From: WTFY01 sp965220875
Lineage (GTDB): Bacteria > Pseudomonadota > Gammaproteobacteria > UBA4575
Reading direction: 5' to 3'
Assembly (NCBI GenBank): GCA_965220875.1
Contig: OZ244849.1
Coordinates: 1,488,001 to 1,552,000, forward strand
DNA length: 64,000 nucleotides
Translations under genes and position numbers: made by a program
The notes under the pieces: generated by a model
The model's input: only the letters and a program-made list of their open reading frames with translations
Database searches by the model: none
What the model was told of the DNA's origin: nothing
Shown: piece by piece, positions 38,585-46,664 of the stretch
Layout: each line of letters starts with the position of its first letter
Position numbering within the stretch: the first letter of the stretch is position 1

Positions 38585-39212
38585 ATGAACAGGTTAATAC
38601 TTTTTCTCGTATTACTGCTCAGTACAGGGGTAAGTGCAGAAATCGATCTCACAAAGCCATCCTATAACTATGTCAGTCTGGAGTATGAAGTCGCCGATGA
38701 CCATGATGGGTCAAACGCAGTAACTTACGGATTCTGTTTCGAACCTGTAAAAGACCATGACTGGTTTCATATCTTCGGAGGTTGGCAGGAAGGAAACCTT
38801 GACCTTTCAATGGGCGTCAGGGCAAAGCGTGAAGGTTATCTTGTTGGCGGCGGGTTCAAGCACTACCTGAATGAGCGCAGCACAGTCCACGCCAGAATAG
38901 GTTACGTGGATTCAACGACAAGGATAAGAGGGGTTAGGATTCCCACACCTGGGGGGGGGGGTGATTGAACTGCCTACCTTGAGTGTTTCAGCTGTAGGTA
39001 AATATATTGAACTGGGAGCCAGAACTGTTCTGAAACCCAAATGGGAACTGATCAGTTTTGCCAGCTATGTAGACGCTGGCGGGTTCATCCGGCGATTTAT
39101 CTGGACGACACTGGAATATCGTGTTCTGGATAACCTTGGGCTTAACATTAGTGCAAGGGTTCAAGATGGAGAAGGCGATGCTGTGATCTATGCCATGAGA
39201 TATCATTTTTAA
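38585..39212 (+). pseudogene. outer-membrane beta-barrel cargo gene, frameshifted at a G11 tract
   Basis: First frame (38585-38968): signal peptide MNRLILFLVLLLSTGVSAE and strands NYVSLEYEVADDHDG, THARIGYVDS-like. Second frame (to 39212): IELGARTVLKPKWELISFAS, LEYRVLDNLGLNISARVQDG, ending MRYHF with terminal Phe, typical for outer-membrane barrels. The frames change exactly at eleven G residues (38951-38961); ten would restore a ~208-aa protein. Slipped-strand switching is plausible. Confidence 0.7.
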
Positions 39213-39231
39213 CAGTGATTGGAGGCAAGAT

Positions 39232-39378
39232 GTGAAAAAGAAAAGAATCATCAAACTGAAACACCTCAGCTACCAGCCGAAAAAGGCCGAGTTGGAAAAG
39301 AAAATTAGGATCAAGGCAACACCAGAGGAATTTGCGAAAGCCTTGATGCAGGATGTTGAAATCAAGTACGAGGAATGA
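39232..39378 (+). CDS. 48-aa basic cargo protein
   Basis: GTG start behind ggaggcaa; sequence KKKRIIKLKHLSYQPKKAEL and later TPEEFAKALMQDVEIKYEE. Lies between the barrel gene and the right inverted repeat. It looks like a small regulatory or antitoxin-size protein, but I cannot assign it. Confidence 0.5.
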   Translation: MKKKRIIKLKHLSYQPKKAELEKKIRIKATPEEFAKALMQDVEIKYEE

Positions 39379-39410
39379 GGGGTGGTTCGTTACTTAGGTA
39401 TATAATCCCC

Positions 39411-39418
39411 CAATTAAT
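39411..39418. repeat. right target-site duplication of the second complete element
   Basis: CAATTAAT; partner of 37072-37079. Confidence 0.7.
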
Positions 39419-40135
39419 AATACAAGAAGCCGGGTGCTGGAAAGCTTGGTCAAGTTTGGTTATTGGGTACGTAACAAAACTAAAAACCAACAGGCAGAAA
39501 CACCAGAAGTTTTTGACATTCTGAACAAAAGGCTTGCTCCAGCATCTGACTACCCACTGACCGTGCCTGAATATGCCATCCTTGGGAGATGGTTTGGCCA
39601 TATATGGGAATTGGATCAAAATTGGACGACAGAGCATAAAAAATATTTTTCCCCACAGCAGACTATGCAGGCCTGAAAGGCAGCTTTCGAAAATTACTTG
39701 AGGTGCTTTCATCCCCGTGAACCAATCTTTGATACAGTAAAAAGTGAGTTTGTATTTGCACTTAAGAATCTCGGTAAATTTGAAGTGGGTCACGACCAAA
39801 GAGACGAACTGAAGAACTCCTTAAGCAAACACTTATTTTCATATTATCTTTGGGAAGCATACCCGCTGAAAGGGAGCAGTAGCTTGCTGGAGAAATTTTA
39901 CGAAAGTACTGAGGAAAACAAGACTCACTGGGCTGATTTGTTTGGTCATGTGGGCCGTATATTGAAAAACAACGAACAACTGGATAGTGGTATTAAGCAA
40001 AGAATCATCGAGTACTTTGATTGGCGCCTGGAAAAGAAAGATAAATCCGAGCTTAAAGAATTTACTTTTTGGCTTGAAGCTAGGTGCCTTGAAAATTTGA
40101 TTGGGTTCAGGGATGTAACAGCGATCCAACGATAA
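39413..40135 (+). pseudogene. large gene of the two-gene system, part 2 (in-frame TGA at 39674)
   Basis: Continues the frame of 35214-37079 across the IS: NTRSRVLESLVKFGYWVRN. Interrupted by TGA 39674-39676 (QA-stop-KAAFENYLRC), then open to 40135 (...THWADLFGHVGRILKNN...LKEFTFWLEARCLENLIGF). The end at 40135 looks like a frameshift or deletion in the C-terminal region, since a normal C-terminus is not visible. Confidence 0.6.
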
Positions 40136-40224
40136 CGATGATTTGGGCAACTCTATAGATTGCTTACATGACGTCACTGGGTATGATAGGAATAAACAAT
40201 GGGAAAAAACATTGAGTTATGTTA

Positions 40225-40253
40225 TTGCGCGCCCGCTGGATAAGTCATATAAT
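40225..40253 (+). promoter_or_regulatory. candidate sigma-70 promoter of the tubulin-like operon
   Basis: Perfect -10 TATAAT (40248-40253) and -35-like TTGCGC (40225-40230) with 17-bp spacing, about 95 bp before the first coding start. Confidence 0.5.
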
Positions 40254-40348
40254 ATGGCAATAAGCTATTCGTGTTAGAGAATGCGAGAGCTGACTCCTAA
40301 TACAAGCCCATAAGGAAGAAGTACAGGTTCATAAGGAAGGAGGCAGAA

Positions 40349-40420
40349 ATGGCTACAAAAAATCCATCATCACCCAGAAAGAAACCTTCCAAATCCAAGG
40401 CTCAGGCGCTTCTTCGTTGA
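40349..40420 (+). CDS. 23-aa basic leader frame overlapping the first tubulin-like gene
   Basis: ATG 40349 has the best ribosome site of the area (aaggaggcagaa). It encodes a Lys/Ser/Pro-rich peptide (MATKNPSSPRKKPSKSKAQA) and stops at TGA 40418, overlapping the TTG start of the tubulin-like frame (TTGA). It is either a coupling leader or the true N-terminus joined by a frameshift. Confidence 0.45.
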   Translation: MATKNPSSPRKKPSKSKAQALLR

Positions 40421-41940
40421 CAGCTGAAGAAAAGCTGGCCAGGAGGAAGCTGAGTGCGCTTCAGCGCGGAATACATCGAATCGGTGCGGAGGACACTACT
40501 CCATGCTCGGTTTCAGTGGTGGGGATAGGCAAAACAGGCGCAGACGTCATTGCACAGATTTTAAGAGAGAAAGCAGAACGTCAGGTCGAATCCGACAGTG
40601 CCCCGTTGAATGTGCTCGCCGTGGACATTGGTGACCAGGATCTCCATCAGCTACGTGAACTTGCTGACAAGCTGCCCGGGGATGCTGCAAATGTTGAAAC
40701 GGTGGCGCTTGAAGTCCCTGAGCGGGATGAACTTTTCAACAGTTTGCGCAGAATGCGTGAATTTCTAAAACTCGAATATCCCCGATACTACTGGAATCCA
40801 AACTACGAGCCCTGGCTGCCTTCCGGCATCAGCTTGTCCAAGGAAGGGGAACACTTTCAGCGTTCGGTATCAAAAGCCATTTATGCAAAAAGCTACTATG
40901 ACGGCACACGTCCGATGCGTGATGCGATGAAGCGTTTTGCCGAGAATGTCGACAATCTGCCAGGCCAATCCGTGGTGGCTGTAGTGTTCGGTCTCGGCGG
41001 CGGTACGGGCAGCGGGATCATGGTCGACATGGCACGTCATCTTTCGAATGTCTGCTTTGGCAGGCGTGCACTGGTGGTTGGCGTTGCAATTTTGCCCTGC
41101 GAAGGCGATGATGAAGCCCATCGAGGCAGTCATTTGTTCCCTGCCTTGAATGAGCTGGACTGCATGGGCGATGAGGAAAAGAACAAGGGTGTGGTGTCCG
41201 TCTGGGGTGACCTGTACCGGAATCCGTTTACGGGTGGTGTGATTGTCGTTCCTCAGAAGGCGGTTTGGGAGACAACTCGTGACTTGGAAGAAACCCATGC
41301 GCGAATGGACCGGGAAATTTCGGCATTTTTGACACACAACAATGGTATAGATCTTTGGGAAACACTCAGGATGCTGAACTGGGTAGGCGCTCCACCAACA
41401 CAGCATGCTGCGGCTCGAACTCCATATGGCAACCGGTGGGCGCATGTACTGGGATTTGCTGATACCGAGGGGGACCTGCAGGCGAGTGATGATATGGCCG
41501 GTCGCCTGGGAATTCGCGACACGTATAAGCCGGAGTTCTTGGAAGTACGGGCGGCTGACCCGGAAGATGATAGGGCTTCCAAGGCTGCCCAGGCTTTAGG
41601 CAAGTCGTTTTCGCCGGTGGCAGAACCCGCGATTGCTGCTTCGGCCGGACTGGGCCCGACGTCCATGCAGTTCGTCCTGCCCTGCATAAACAAGTTGGAT
41701 TTTGATTTGTTTTTCGAATCGCGCCAGGCCTATGACCAGAACGAGTGGGAACAGAAGCTGGCATGTCATGCGTGGCTGGTGGACTTGGGCGTCATGCTTT
41801 GCGAGCCGGCTATCCGGTTTAACGGCATGGCGGGAGAATGCCTGTGGGGTTGCGCCTGCTGGGTGGTCGTACCCTATGACCAGATTCGCGGACCGGATCT
41901 TGAACAAAATGTAAAAACCGCAGCAGCTGAGGCAGGCTAA
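40417..41940 (+). CDS. divergent tubulin/FtsZ-superfamily protein 1
   Basis: A 507-aa protein. N-terminal Rossmann strand SVSVVGIGKTG (31-41) corresponds to the first nucleotide loop; FGLGGGTGSG (191-200) is the tubulin/FtsZ signature loop. It shares with protein 2 a block DELFNSLRRMREFLKLEYPR then YYWNPNYEPWLPS (104-145) and a C-terminal block EPAIRFNGMAGECLWGCACW then VVVPYDQ. It is not cell-division FtsZ: sequence and neighbours differ. Starts at TTG 40417 in the available frame, but the well-placed ATG is in the leader frame (40349). Possibly a filament-forming GTPase; partner genes are 41985-47927. Confidence 0.72.
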   Translation: MTAEEKLARRKLSALQRGIHRIGAEDTTPCSVSVVGIGKTGADVIAQILREKAERQVESDSAPLNVLAVDIGDQDLHQLRELADKLPGDAANVETVALEVPERDELFNSLRRMREFLKLEYPRYYWNPNYEPWLPSGISLSKEGEHFQRSVSKAIYAKSYYDGTRPMRDAMKRFAENVDNLPGQSVVAVVFGLGGGTGSGIMVDMARHLSNVCFGRRALVVGVAILPCEGDDEAHRGSHLFPALNELDCMGDEEKNKGVVSVWGDLYRNPFTGGVIVVPQKAVWETTRDLEETHARMDREISAFLTHNNGIDLWETLRMLNWVGAPPTQHAAARTPYGNRWAHVLGFADTEGDLQASDDMAGRLGIRDTYKPEFLEVRAADPEDDRASKAAQALGKSFSPVAEPAIAASAGLGPTSMQFVLPCINKLDFDLFFESRQAYDQNEWEQKLACHAWLVDLGVMLCEPAIRFNGMAGECLWGCACWVVVPYDQIRGPDLEQNVKTAAAEAG

Positions 41941-41984
41941 CAGGTGCCATCAGCGAAAGCGCTTGTAAAAAGGTTACTAGAGCG

Positions 41985-42311
41985 ATGCCACTAGATTGGG
42001 CACTAGTGAAAAAGAGATACAAAGACGGGATGGAGGTGCCTACCGTTGCGGGAGGCAAGACCCTGACCGTTACGGGGTGTGATGACGAGGCGATTTATAT
42101 AGAGAATCCGATTTGGAAGGCACAGTTGAGCAGAAATAATCTTGAGGAAGGAGTCAGGCTGATTGAAGAAGGTGTGATTGATAAAGACCCCGGATTATTC
42201 GTAGAAGATTACCGGGTCTACGTAACAGATGAACGCTCAACGTCAGCTGCGCATATTCTATACGATTTGGGTTTTCTTGATGAAGACACGGGCTTTACAC
42301 CAAGATGCTGA
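41985..42311 (+). CDS. small protein between tubulin-like genes
   Basis: A 108-aa acidic protein (MPLDWALVKKRYKDGMEVPT...AIYIENPIWKAQLSR...AAHILYDLGFLDEDTGF). No family recognised and no membrane segment. Located 44 bp after tubulin-like 1 and 101 bp before tubulin-like 2, so it is probably a component of the same system. Confidence 0.65.
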   Translation: MPLDWALVKKRYKDGMEVPTVAGGKTLTVTGCDDEAIYIENPIWKAQLSRNNLEEGVRLIEEGVIDKDPGLFVEDYRVYVTDERSTSAAHILYDLGFLDEDTGFTPRC

Positions 42312-42412
42312 ATCTTGCTCATTTTCGACGTAAGGCATTCAGTAGTTTCCAAAAATTGCTTAATCCGATTTTAAGCATACAAAATGTTTGCTAAAAAGCA
42401 GGAGGTTGAGTG

Positions 42413-44083
42413 ATGGCACAAAAATCAATGTATCACAGTGCAACCGGTGAACAGGCGCCGCATTGCATCCACGTGGTCGGAATTGGCCGAACCGGCGCAG
42501 GCTATGTGGATGGAATGTTACGCACGGGTGAGGTGGAAGACATCCTGGAGGATCCTCGAGCAAGAATTGCGGCACTGGTTGTCGATGTGGGTGAAGAGGA
42601 CATGCTTCAGGCCAAGGACTATGCTGCGGGTCTGCGAGAGCGTTTGAGGGAACGCGGCATACCCGAGGAGCGGTTCCAGTTCGAGGCGATCAGTCTGGAG
42701 ATCCCGGAGCGTGATGACCTGTTTAATTCCTTGAGAAGGATGCGCGAGTTTCTGAAGCTTGAGTATCCAAGGTATTACTGGAACCCTAATTACGAACCAT
42801 GGCTTCCTTCCAATCTGAAGATGCCGGAAGCCGGAGACCATATCCCCCGGGCCGTTGCCAAGGCACTGTATGCACGAGCCTATTACGATGGGGACCGCCC
42901 GATGGAAAGGGCTCTGCAGAGGTTTGCCGATCATGTCGAGCAGGCTCAGCTGCCGTCCATGGTACTGACTTGTTTCAGCATTAATGGAGGTACCGGCAGT
43001 GGCATCATGGTCGACCTGGCACGCCATTTGTCTTCGGTCAAGCTCGGACGACGCATCCCCGTGGTAGGGGTAGGGCAGCTTCCCAACAGTGGCGACGGAG
43101 AAGCCGTGAACCCAGCGATATTTCCGACGCTGAATGAGATTGACTGCATGCTTGATGATGACAAGAATGCTGGAGTTTGCGCAGTGTGGGGCGATTTGTA
43201 CAAAAGCCCTTTTACTGGCGGATTCATGGCGGTTAACACCGAGCACTCTTTCCAAAGGCTGTCATCTTATACGCAGAATGACGACAGAAACCGCAATATA
43301 GATCCTGAGGTTCGTCACCGAATTGCTAATGAAGTGACCAACAAGTTTGCCCAGGATGCATTCATGCGTTTCGCCTACAAGGAAGACGGCAAACTGTTGT
43401 TCCGCGCATTGAGGCCGGCAGGATTCACGGGTGCCCCCCATGAAACAGTCAGCGGGAAGTCTCGAAACTGGACGCTCTACAACCTGTCGAAGTTCACGCA
43501 TCCTGGAGTGCAGGTGCTTCCAGGTGAACCGATCAGCAAGTGGCGTAAGGTGATGGATCAGTGGGTAGGACATATTGATGACTACTCAGGGGTCAGCAAG
43601 GATTTCAGGACTGACTATGCCGAGGTGCACGCGCATGCACCACGCGAACTCGGTTTCGATGAGCTTGACAGTGCCCTGGAGGCCAAGATCAGGGACAAGT
43701 TCCTGGTTTCAAGCGATGACTCAACGTTTCAGATCAGTAACCATGAGTTCTTCGATCACCTGACTTCCTATGCGGATATCATTCTGCCAGGCATGGCAAA
43801 GACCGATCTCGATGTCTTCTGGAAATCGCGCGAGGCATACGACACCCACGATTGGGAAGGAAAGCTGCTGCGTCATTCGTGGCTGCTTGATTTGGGCGTG
43901 TTGATGTCTGAGCCGGCGATCCGTTTCAATGGCATGGCTGGCGAATGCCTGTGGGGATGCGCATGCTGGGTAGTGGTTCCGTATGACCAGATGCGGGGTG
44001 ATACACTGCCGCCTGCAGACCGCACGTCGATCCTTGCAGAAGGCATCGACATGATGACCAAGACGGTTGTTCCAACGCCGTAA
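42413..44083 (+). CDS. divergent tubulin/FtsZ-superfamily protein 2
   Basis: A 556-aa protein; ATG 42413 is 7 bp behind aggagg (a GTG 3 bp earlier is possible). CIHVVGIGRTGAGYVDG near residues 19-35 and INGGTGSG (191-198) are the nucleotide-loop motifs. It shares with protein 1 the LFNSLRRMREFLKLEYPRY block and the C-terminal GMAGECLWGCACWVV block, and with protein 3 the middle region (NEVTNKF, KFTHPGVQVLPGE, HEFFDHLTSYADIILPG). The most complete of the three. The stop is 29 bp before the CobW-type gene. Confidence 0.75.
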   Translation: MAQKSMYHSATGEQAPHCIHVVGIGRTGAGYVDGMLRTGEVEDILEDPRARIAALVVDVGEEDMLQAKDYAAGLRERLRERGIPEERFQFEAISLEIPERDDLFNSLRRMREFLKLEYPRYYWNPNYEPWLPSNLKMPEAGDHIPRAVAKALYARAYYDGDRPMERALQRFADHVEQAQLPSMVLTCFSINGGTGSGIMVDLARHLSSVKLGRRIPVVGVGQLPNSGDGEAVNPAIFPTLNEIDCMLDDDKNAGVCAVWGDLYKSPFTGGFMAVNTEHSFQRLSSYTQNDDRNRNIDPEVRHRIANEVTNKFAQDAFMRFAYKEDGKLLFRALRPAGFTGAPHETVSGKSRNWTLYNLSKFTHPGVQVLPGEPISKWRKVMDQWVGHIDDYSGVSKDFRTDYAEVHAHAPRELGFDELDSALEAKIRDKFLVSSDDSTFQISNHEFFDHLTSYADIILPGMAKTDLDVFWKSREAYDTHDWEGKLLRHSWLLDLGVLMSEPAIRFNGMAGECLWGCACWVVVPYDQMRGDTLPPADRTSILAEGIDMMTKTVVPTP

Positions 44084-44112
44084 TACAAGCACATGCAGGA
44101 GAGGGTCTGGTA

Positions 44113-45102
44113 ATGGAAGAAGCTGCGAAGCAATCGAGCGGGCGTATACCGGTCACTGTGGTGACAGGATTCCTGGGATCAGGAAAGACTACGCTGATTA
44201 ACCGGATCCTCTCCGAGCAGCATGGCAGAAATATTGCGGTAATTGTGAATGAGTTTGGTGAGATCAGCATAGACGGACAGCTGATCGTTCAAGATGATCA
44301 AGAAGAGTTGGTGGAGTTCAACAACGGGTGCTTGTGCTGCACTGTGCGTGGTGACCTGATAGATACGCTAGAGAGATTGCAAAAGCGATCAGAGCTTGAT
44401 GCGATCCTGATTGAAACCACGGGACTGGCTGACCCGGCACCGGTTGCTTCCACGTTCTTTTTGGAAGACAAGCTGACCTCTAGGACCAGGCTTGATTCGT
44501 TCATCACCCTGGCTGATGCAGTCAACCTTGAACAAAATCTTGCACAAAGCGAAGAGGCGCAAGAGCAAATTGCGTTTGCAGACATCATTCTTTTGAATAA
44601 AACCGACCTCGTGTCCAGTGAGGAACTGAAGAAGGTCGAGCAGGTGATACGGAAATCCAATTCCATAGCAAAGGTTTACCACACCGAGAACAGCGACATT
44701 GAGATCGACAAGGTTTTCGGTGTGGGCGCCTTCGAACTGGGGGAAAAGCTACAACTGGACCCGACGCTGCTAGAGGGTACCGAGCACGAGCATGATCAGT
44801 CTGTCGGGTCATTTGTCCTGCGTGAGGAACGGCCTATCGACATGAACCGGTTCATGATTTGGCTGAATGAGATGCTCTTGGAGCGCGGTGAAGACATGTA
44901 CCGTACAAAAGGTATTTTTAATGCGCAGGGTTTCAAGGAACGCGTGGTGTTTCAAAGTGTACGCATGTTGACTTCGATGCAACCCGAGCGTCCTTGGGCT
45001 CCGGATGAAGAAAAAGTTACCGAATATGTGATGATTGGTAAAAACCTTGATCAAGCTGAATTTGCCGAAGGCTTTGCAACGTGCGTTGTGCCTGGGGACT
45101 GA
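44113..45102 (+). CDS. CobW/P47K-type metallochaperone GTPase
   Basis: A 329-aa G3E-family GTPase: Walker A GFLGSGKT (19-26), the metal-binding CLCC (73-76) and ETTGLADP (101-108), plus a C-terminal CobW_C-like domain. Relatives deliver Zn, Co or Fe to enzymes; P47K relatives activate nitrile hydratases. Neighbouring genes (cbtB-like, a ferredoxin, AAA/vWA pair) point to a metalloenzyme client. Lacks the long histidine-rich insert of zinc chaperones; only HEHD is present. Probably co-transcribed with the tubulin-like genes. Confidence 0.85.
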   Translation: MEEAAKQSSGRIPVTVVTGFLGSGKTTLINRILSEQHGRNIAVIVNEFGEISIDGQLIVQDDQEELVEFNNGCLCCTVRGDLIDTLERLQKRSELDAILIETTGLADPAPVASTFFLEDKLTSRTRLDSFITLADAVNLEQNLAQSEEAQEQIAFADIILLNKTDLVSSEELKKVEQVIRKSNSIAKVYHTENSDIEIDKVFGVGAFELGEKLQLDPTLLEGTEHEHDQSVGSFVLREERPIDMNRFMIWLNEMLLERGEDMYRTKGIFNAQGFKERVVFQSVRMLTSMQPERPWAPDEEKVTEYVMIGKNLDQAEFAEGFATCVVPGD

Positions 45103-45167
45103 ATGATTGTCAACTCAATGTACTTCAACAGATTTGATACAAACCAGAGAGTATAGGAGAAATAATA

Positions 45168-45362
45168 ATGAGCGTACCTCAAGAAGCAACAGACCGCTTA
45201 GTCCCTATTCATGGAGTTGCAGGATGGAAAAGATTCTTTGCCATTTCAGCAGCAGTTCTCGTGGGCATGCTTATCCTATCCACGGTGGGTTTTGCCGGGC
45301 CTGAGGCTATCCACAATGCAGCACACGATGTCCGCCATGTACTTTCGTTTCCCTGCCACTGA
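45168..45362 (+). CDS. cbtB: CbtB-like cobalt transporter subunit
   Basis: A 64-aa protein with one membrane helix (FFAISAAVLVGMLILSTVGFA) and a C-terminal metal motif HNAAHDVRHVLSFPCH (His, His, His, Cys, His), the signature of CbtB. The usual partner CbtA is not in this window. It suggests cobalt (or Ni) supply for the cluster's chaperones. Ggagaaataata precedes the start. Confidence 0.75.
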   Translation: MSVPQEATDRLVPIHGVAGWKRFFAISAAVLVGMLILSTVGFAGPEAIHNAAHDVRHVLSFPCH

Positions 45363-45466
45363 ATTTATGTTGAGTTGAACTCAGAAGCTTCATGGGGGTG
45401 CTGGTGAGCCGTGATTGACGATTTCACAGGCATCCAACGGTTAGGGGAATAACAGGAGAGTGCACA

Positions 45467-45961
45467 GTGGCAATTGAAGTTGGTAACAGAGTCCCGTCTG
45501 CAGTATTCAAGTGGATGGGTCCAGATTCGTCCTTGGATGTACGTACCAGTACCAGTGAGGAGATTTTCGAGGGCAAGACCGTGGCTGTATTTGGATTACC
45601 GGGCGCATACACGCCTGTATGTTCTGAGCAGCACTTGCCGAGTTTTGCCAAGCACGCAGACGATTTGCTTGCAAAGGGTATTGATACCATTGTATGCATA
45701 TCCGCGAATGATCCTTTTGTCTTGCAGGCATGGGCGCAAGAGCACGGTGCGGGCGGCAGTGTCATGATGCTGACGGATCCAGGGGCAGAGTTTGCAAAGT
45801 CTATAGGTCTCGGTCTGGACCTTTCAGATTTTGGGCTGGGAGATCGTTCCGAGCGTTACTCGATGATAGTTAAGGATGGTGTGGTGACCGTTCTGAACAT
45901 CGAGGAAAGCATCCTTGCATGTGAGGCGAGCAGTGGAGATGCATTAATCGAGGCTGTGTGA
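45467..45961 (+). CDS. peroxiredoxin of the Prx5 type
   Basis: A 164-aa protein, GTG start behind aggaga. The active site is PGAYTPVCSEQHLPS (peroxidatic Cys in TPVC). A second Cys (ILACEASS) is near the C-terminus and may act as the resolving residue. Reduces peroxides with thioredoxin or glutathione. In this operon it may protect metal centres or Fe-S proteins. Confidence 0.85.
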   Translation: MAIEVGNRVPSAVFKWMGPDSSLDVRTSTSEEIFEGKTVAVFGLPGAYTPVCSEQHLPSFAKHADDLLAKGIDTIVCISANDPFVLQAWAQEHGAGGSVMMLTDPGAEFAKSIGLGLDLSDFGLGDRSERYSMIVKDGVVTVLNIEESILACEASSGDALIEAV

Positions 45962-46139
45962 GTTGACATGAGATTCCAGCTTGAATCCTGAGTGGTCAAC
46001 CGAGGCGAGTAGGAACGCGTGGGAGCTTGACTAGAATAAAGTAATGCAAAATACTTTCTGGAAGCATTGAAGCGGCAGTTTGTTCACGGGAGTTGAAAGG
46101 CGCTGTAGTTGCAAGACTACAGGCATTGCGGAGTAGCAC
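45962..46139. other. intergenic, no gene seen
   Basis: AT-rich spacer before the ferredoxin gene; possible promoter region. Confidence 0.35.
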
Positions 46140-46514
46140 ATGGCTGAATGGCGAAGTGTAAGCAACAGGCAGGCTCGCAGTGAAGAACTATTCTATGATG
46201 TCCATATTTTCTGCTGCACAAACAAAAGACCTGCATCTCATCGGCGAGGCAGCTGTCTTGCAAAAGGGTCACAAGAACTCTGTGACTATATGTGCCGGCG
46301 TTCGATGGCTCTCGGACTCCGAGGCATCAGGGTCAATCACTCAGGTTGTTTGAATCGCTGTGAAATAGGGCCAACACTCGTTATCTACCCTGAAGGTGTC
46401 TGGTATACGTACAGCTGTGAAGCTGATGTAGATGAAATTCTGAAAGTTCATGTGATCAAGGGACAGCGCGTGGAACGGTTGTTGCTACACCCTGATCAGG
46501 GTCCACGCCACTAG
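46140..46514 (+). CDS. thioredoxin-like 2Fe-2S ferredoxin
   Basis: A 124-aa protein with the cysteine spacing of the thioredoxin-fold [2Fe-2S] family (IFCCTNKRP...GSCLAKG...NHSGCLNRCEIGPTLVIYPEG). Carries electrons; here probably to a metalloenzyme or chaperone of the cluster. N-terminal 20 residues are not typical of the family. Confidence 0.8.
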   Translation: MAEWRSVSNRQARSEELFYDVHIFCCTNKRPASHRRGSCLAKGSQELCDYMCRRSMALGLRGIRVNHSGCLNRCEIGPTLVIYPEGVWYTYSCEADVDEILKVHVIKGQRVERLLLHPDQGPRH

Positions 46515-46664
46515 GAAGTTGAACACGGCTGTTTTCAGATAATTTCAGGTGGAGGTGAAGGCAGGGTTTAAACTATTTCATCACGATAATCAGGGTTTCC
46601 TGTGGAGGATTTACCAATAAGACAAGGAAAATAATTTGATAAAGAAAAATGAGGGTGACAAATT

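Larger units (their letters stand above)
37080..39410 (+). mobile_element. second complete IS1595-type element with four or five cargo genes
   Basis: Perfect 22-bp inverted repeats at 37080-37101 (starting GGGGATTATATACC) and 39389-39410, flanked by a 7/8-matching 8-bp duplication. Contents: an IS1595-type transposase with an early amber codon, a 44-aa and a 98-aa protein, an outer-membrane-barrel gene frameshifted at G11, and a 48-aa basic protein. The inverted repeats differ from those of the element at 515-3160, so at least two subgroups are present. Length 2331 bp. Confidence 0.9.

Noticed and set aside
15014..39676. Reassigned genetic code with TGA as Trp
   Set aside because: cas9, cas1, pssA and leuA use TGA as their natural stops, and intact genes use TGG for Trp; the three TGA cases are in decaying genes.
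41985..42311. Nitrile hydratase subunit
   Set aside because: Considered because of the amidase and CobW genes, but no Cys-Thr/Ser-Leu-Cys metal motif or family similarity is visible.
40417..44083. Cell-division FtsZ
   Set aside because: Only the nucleotide-loop signature is shared; size, other motifs and gene neighbours are unlike ftsZ, and there are three copies.
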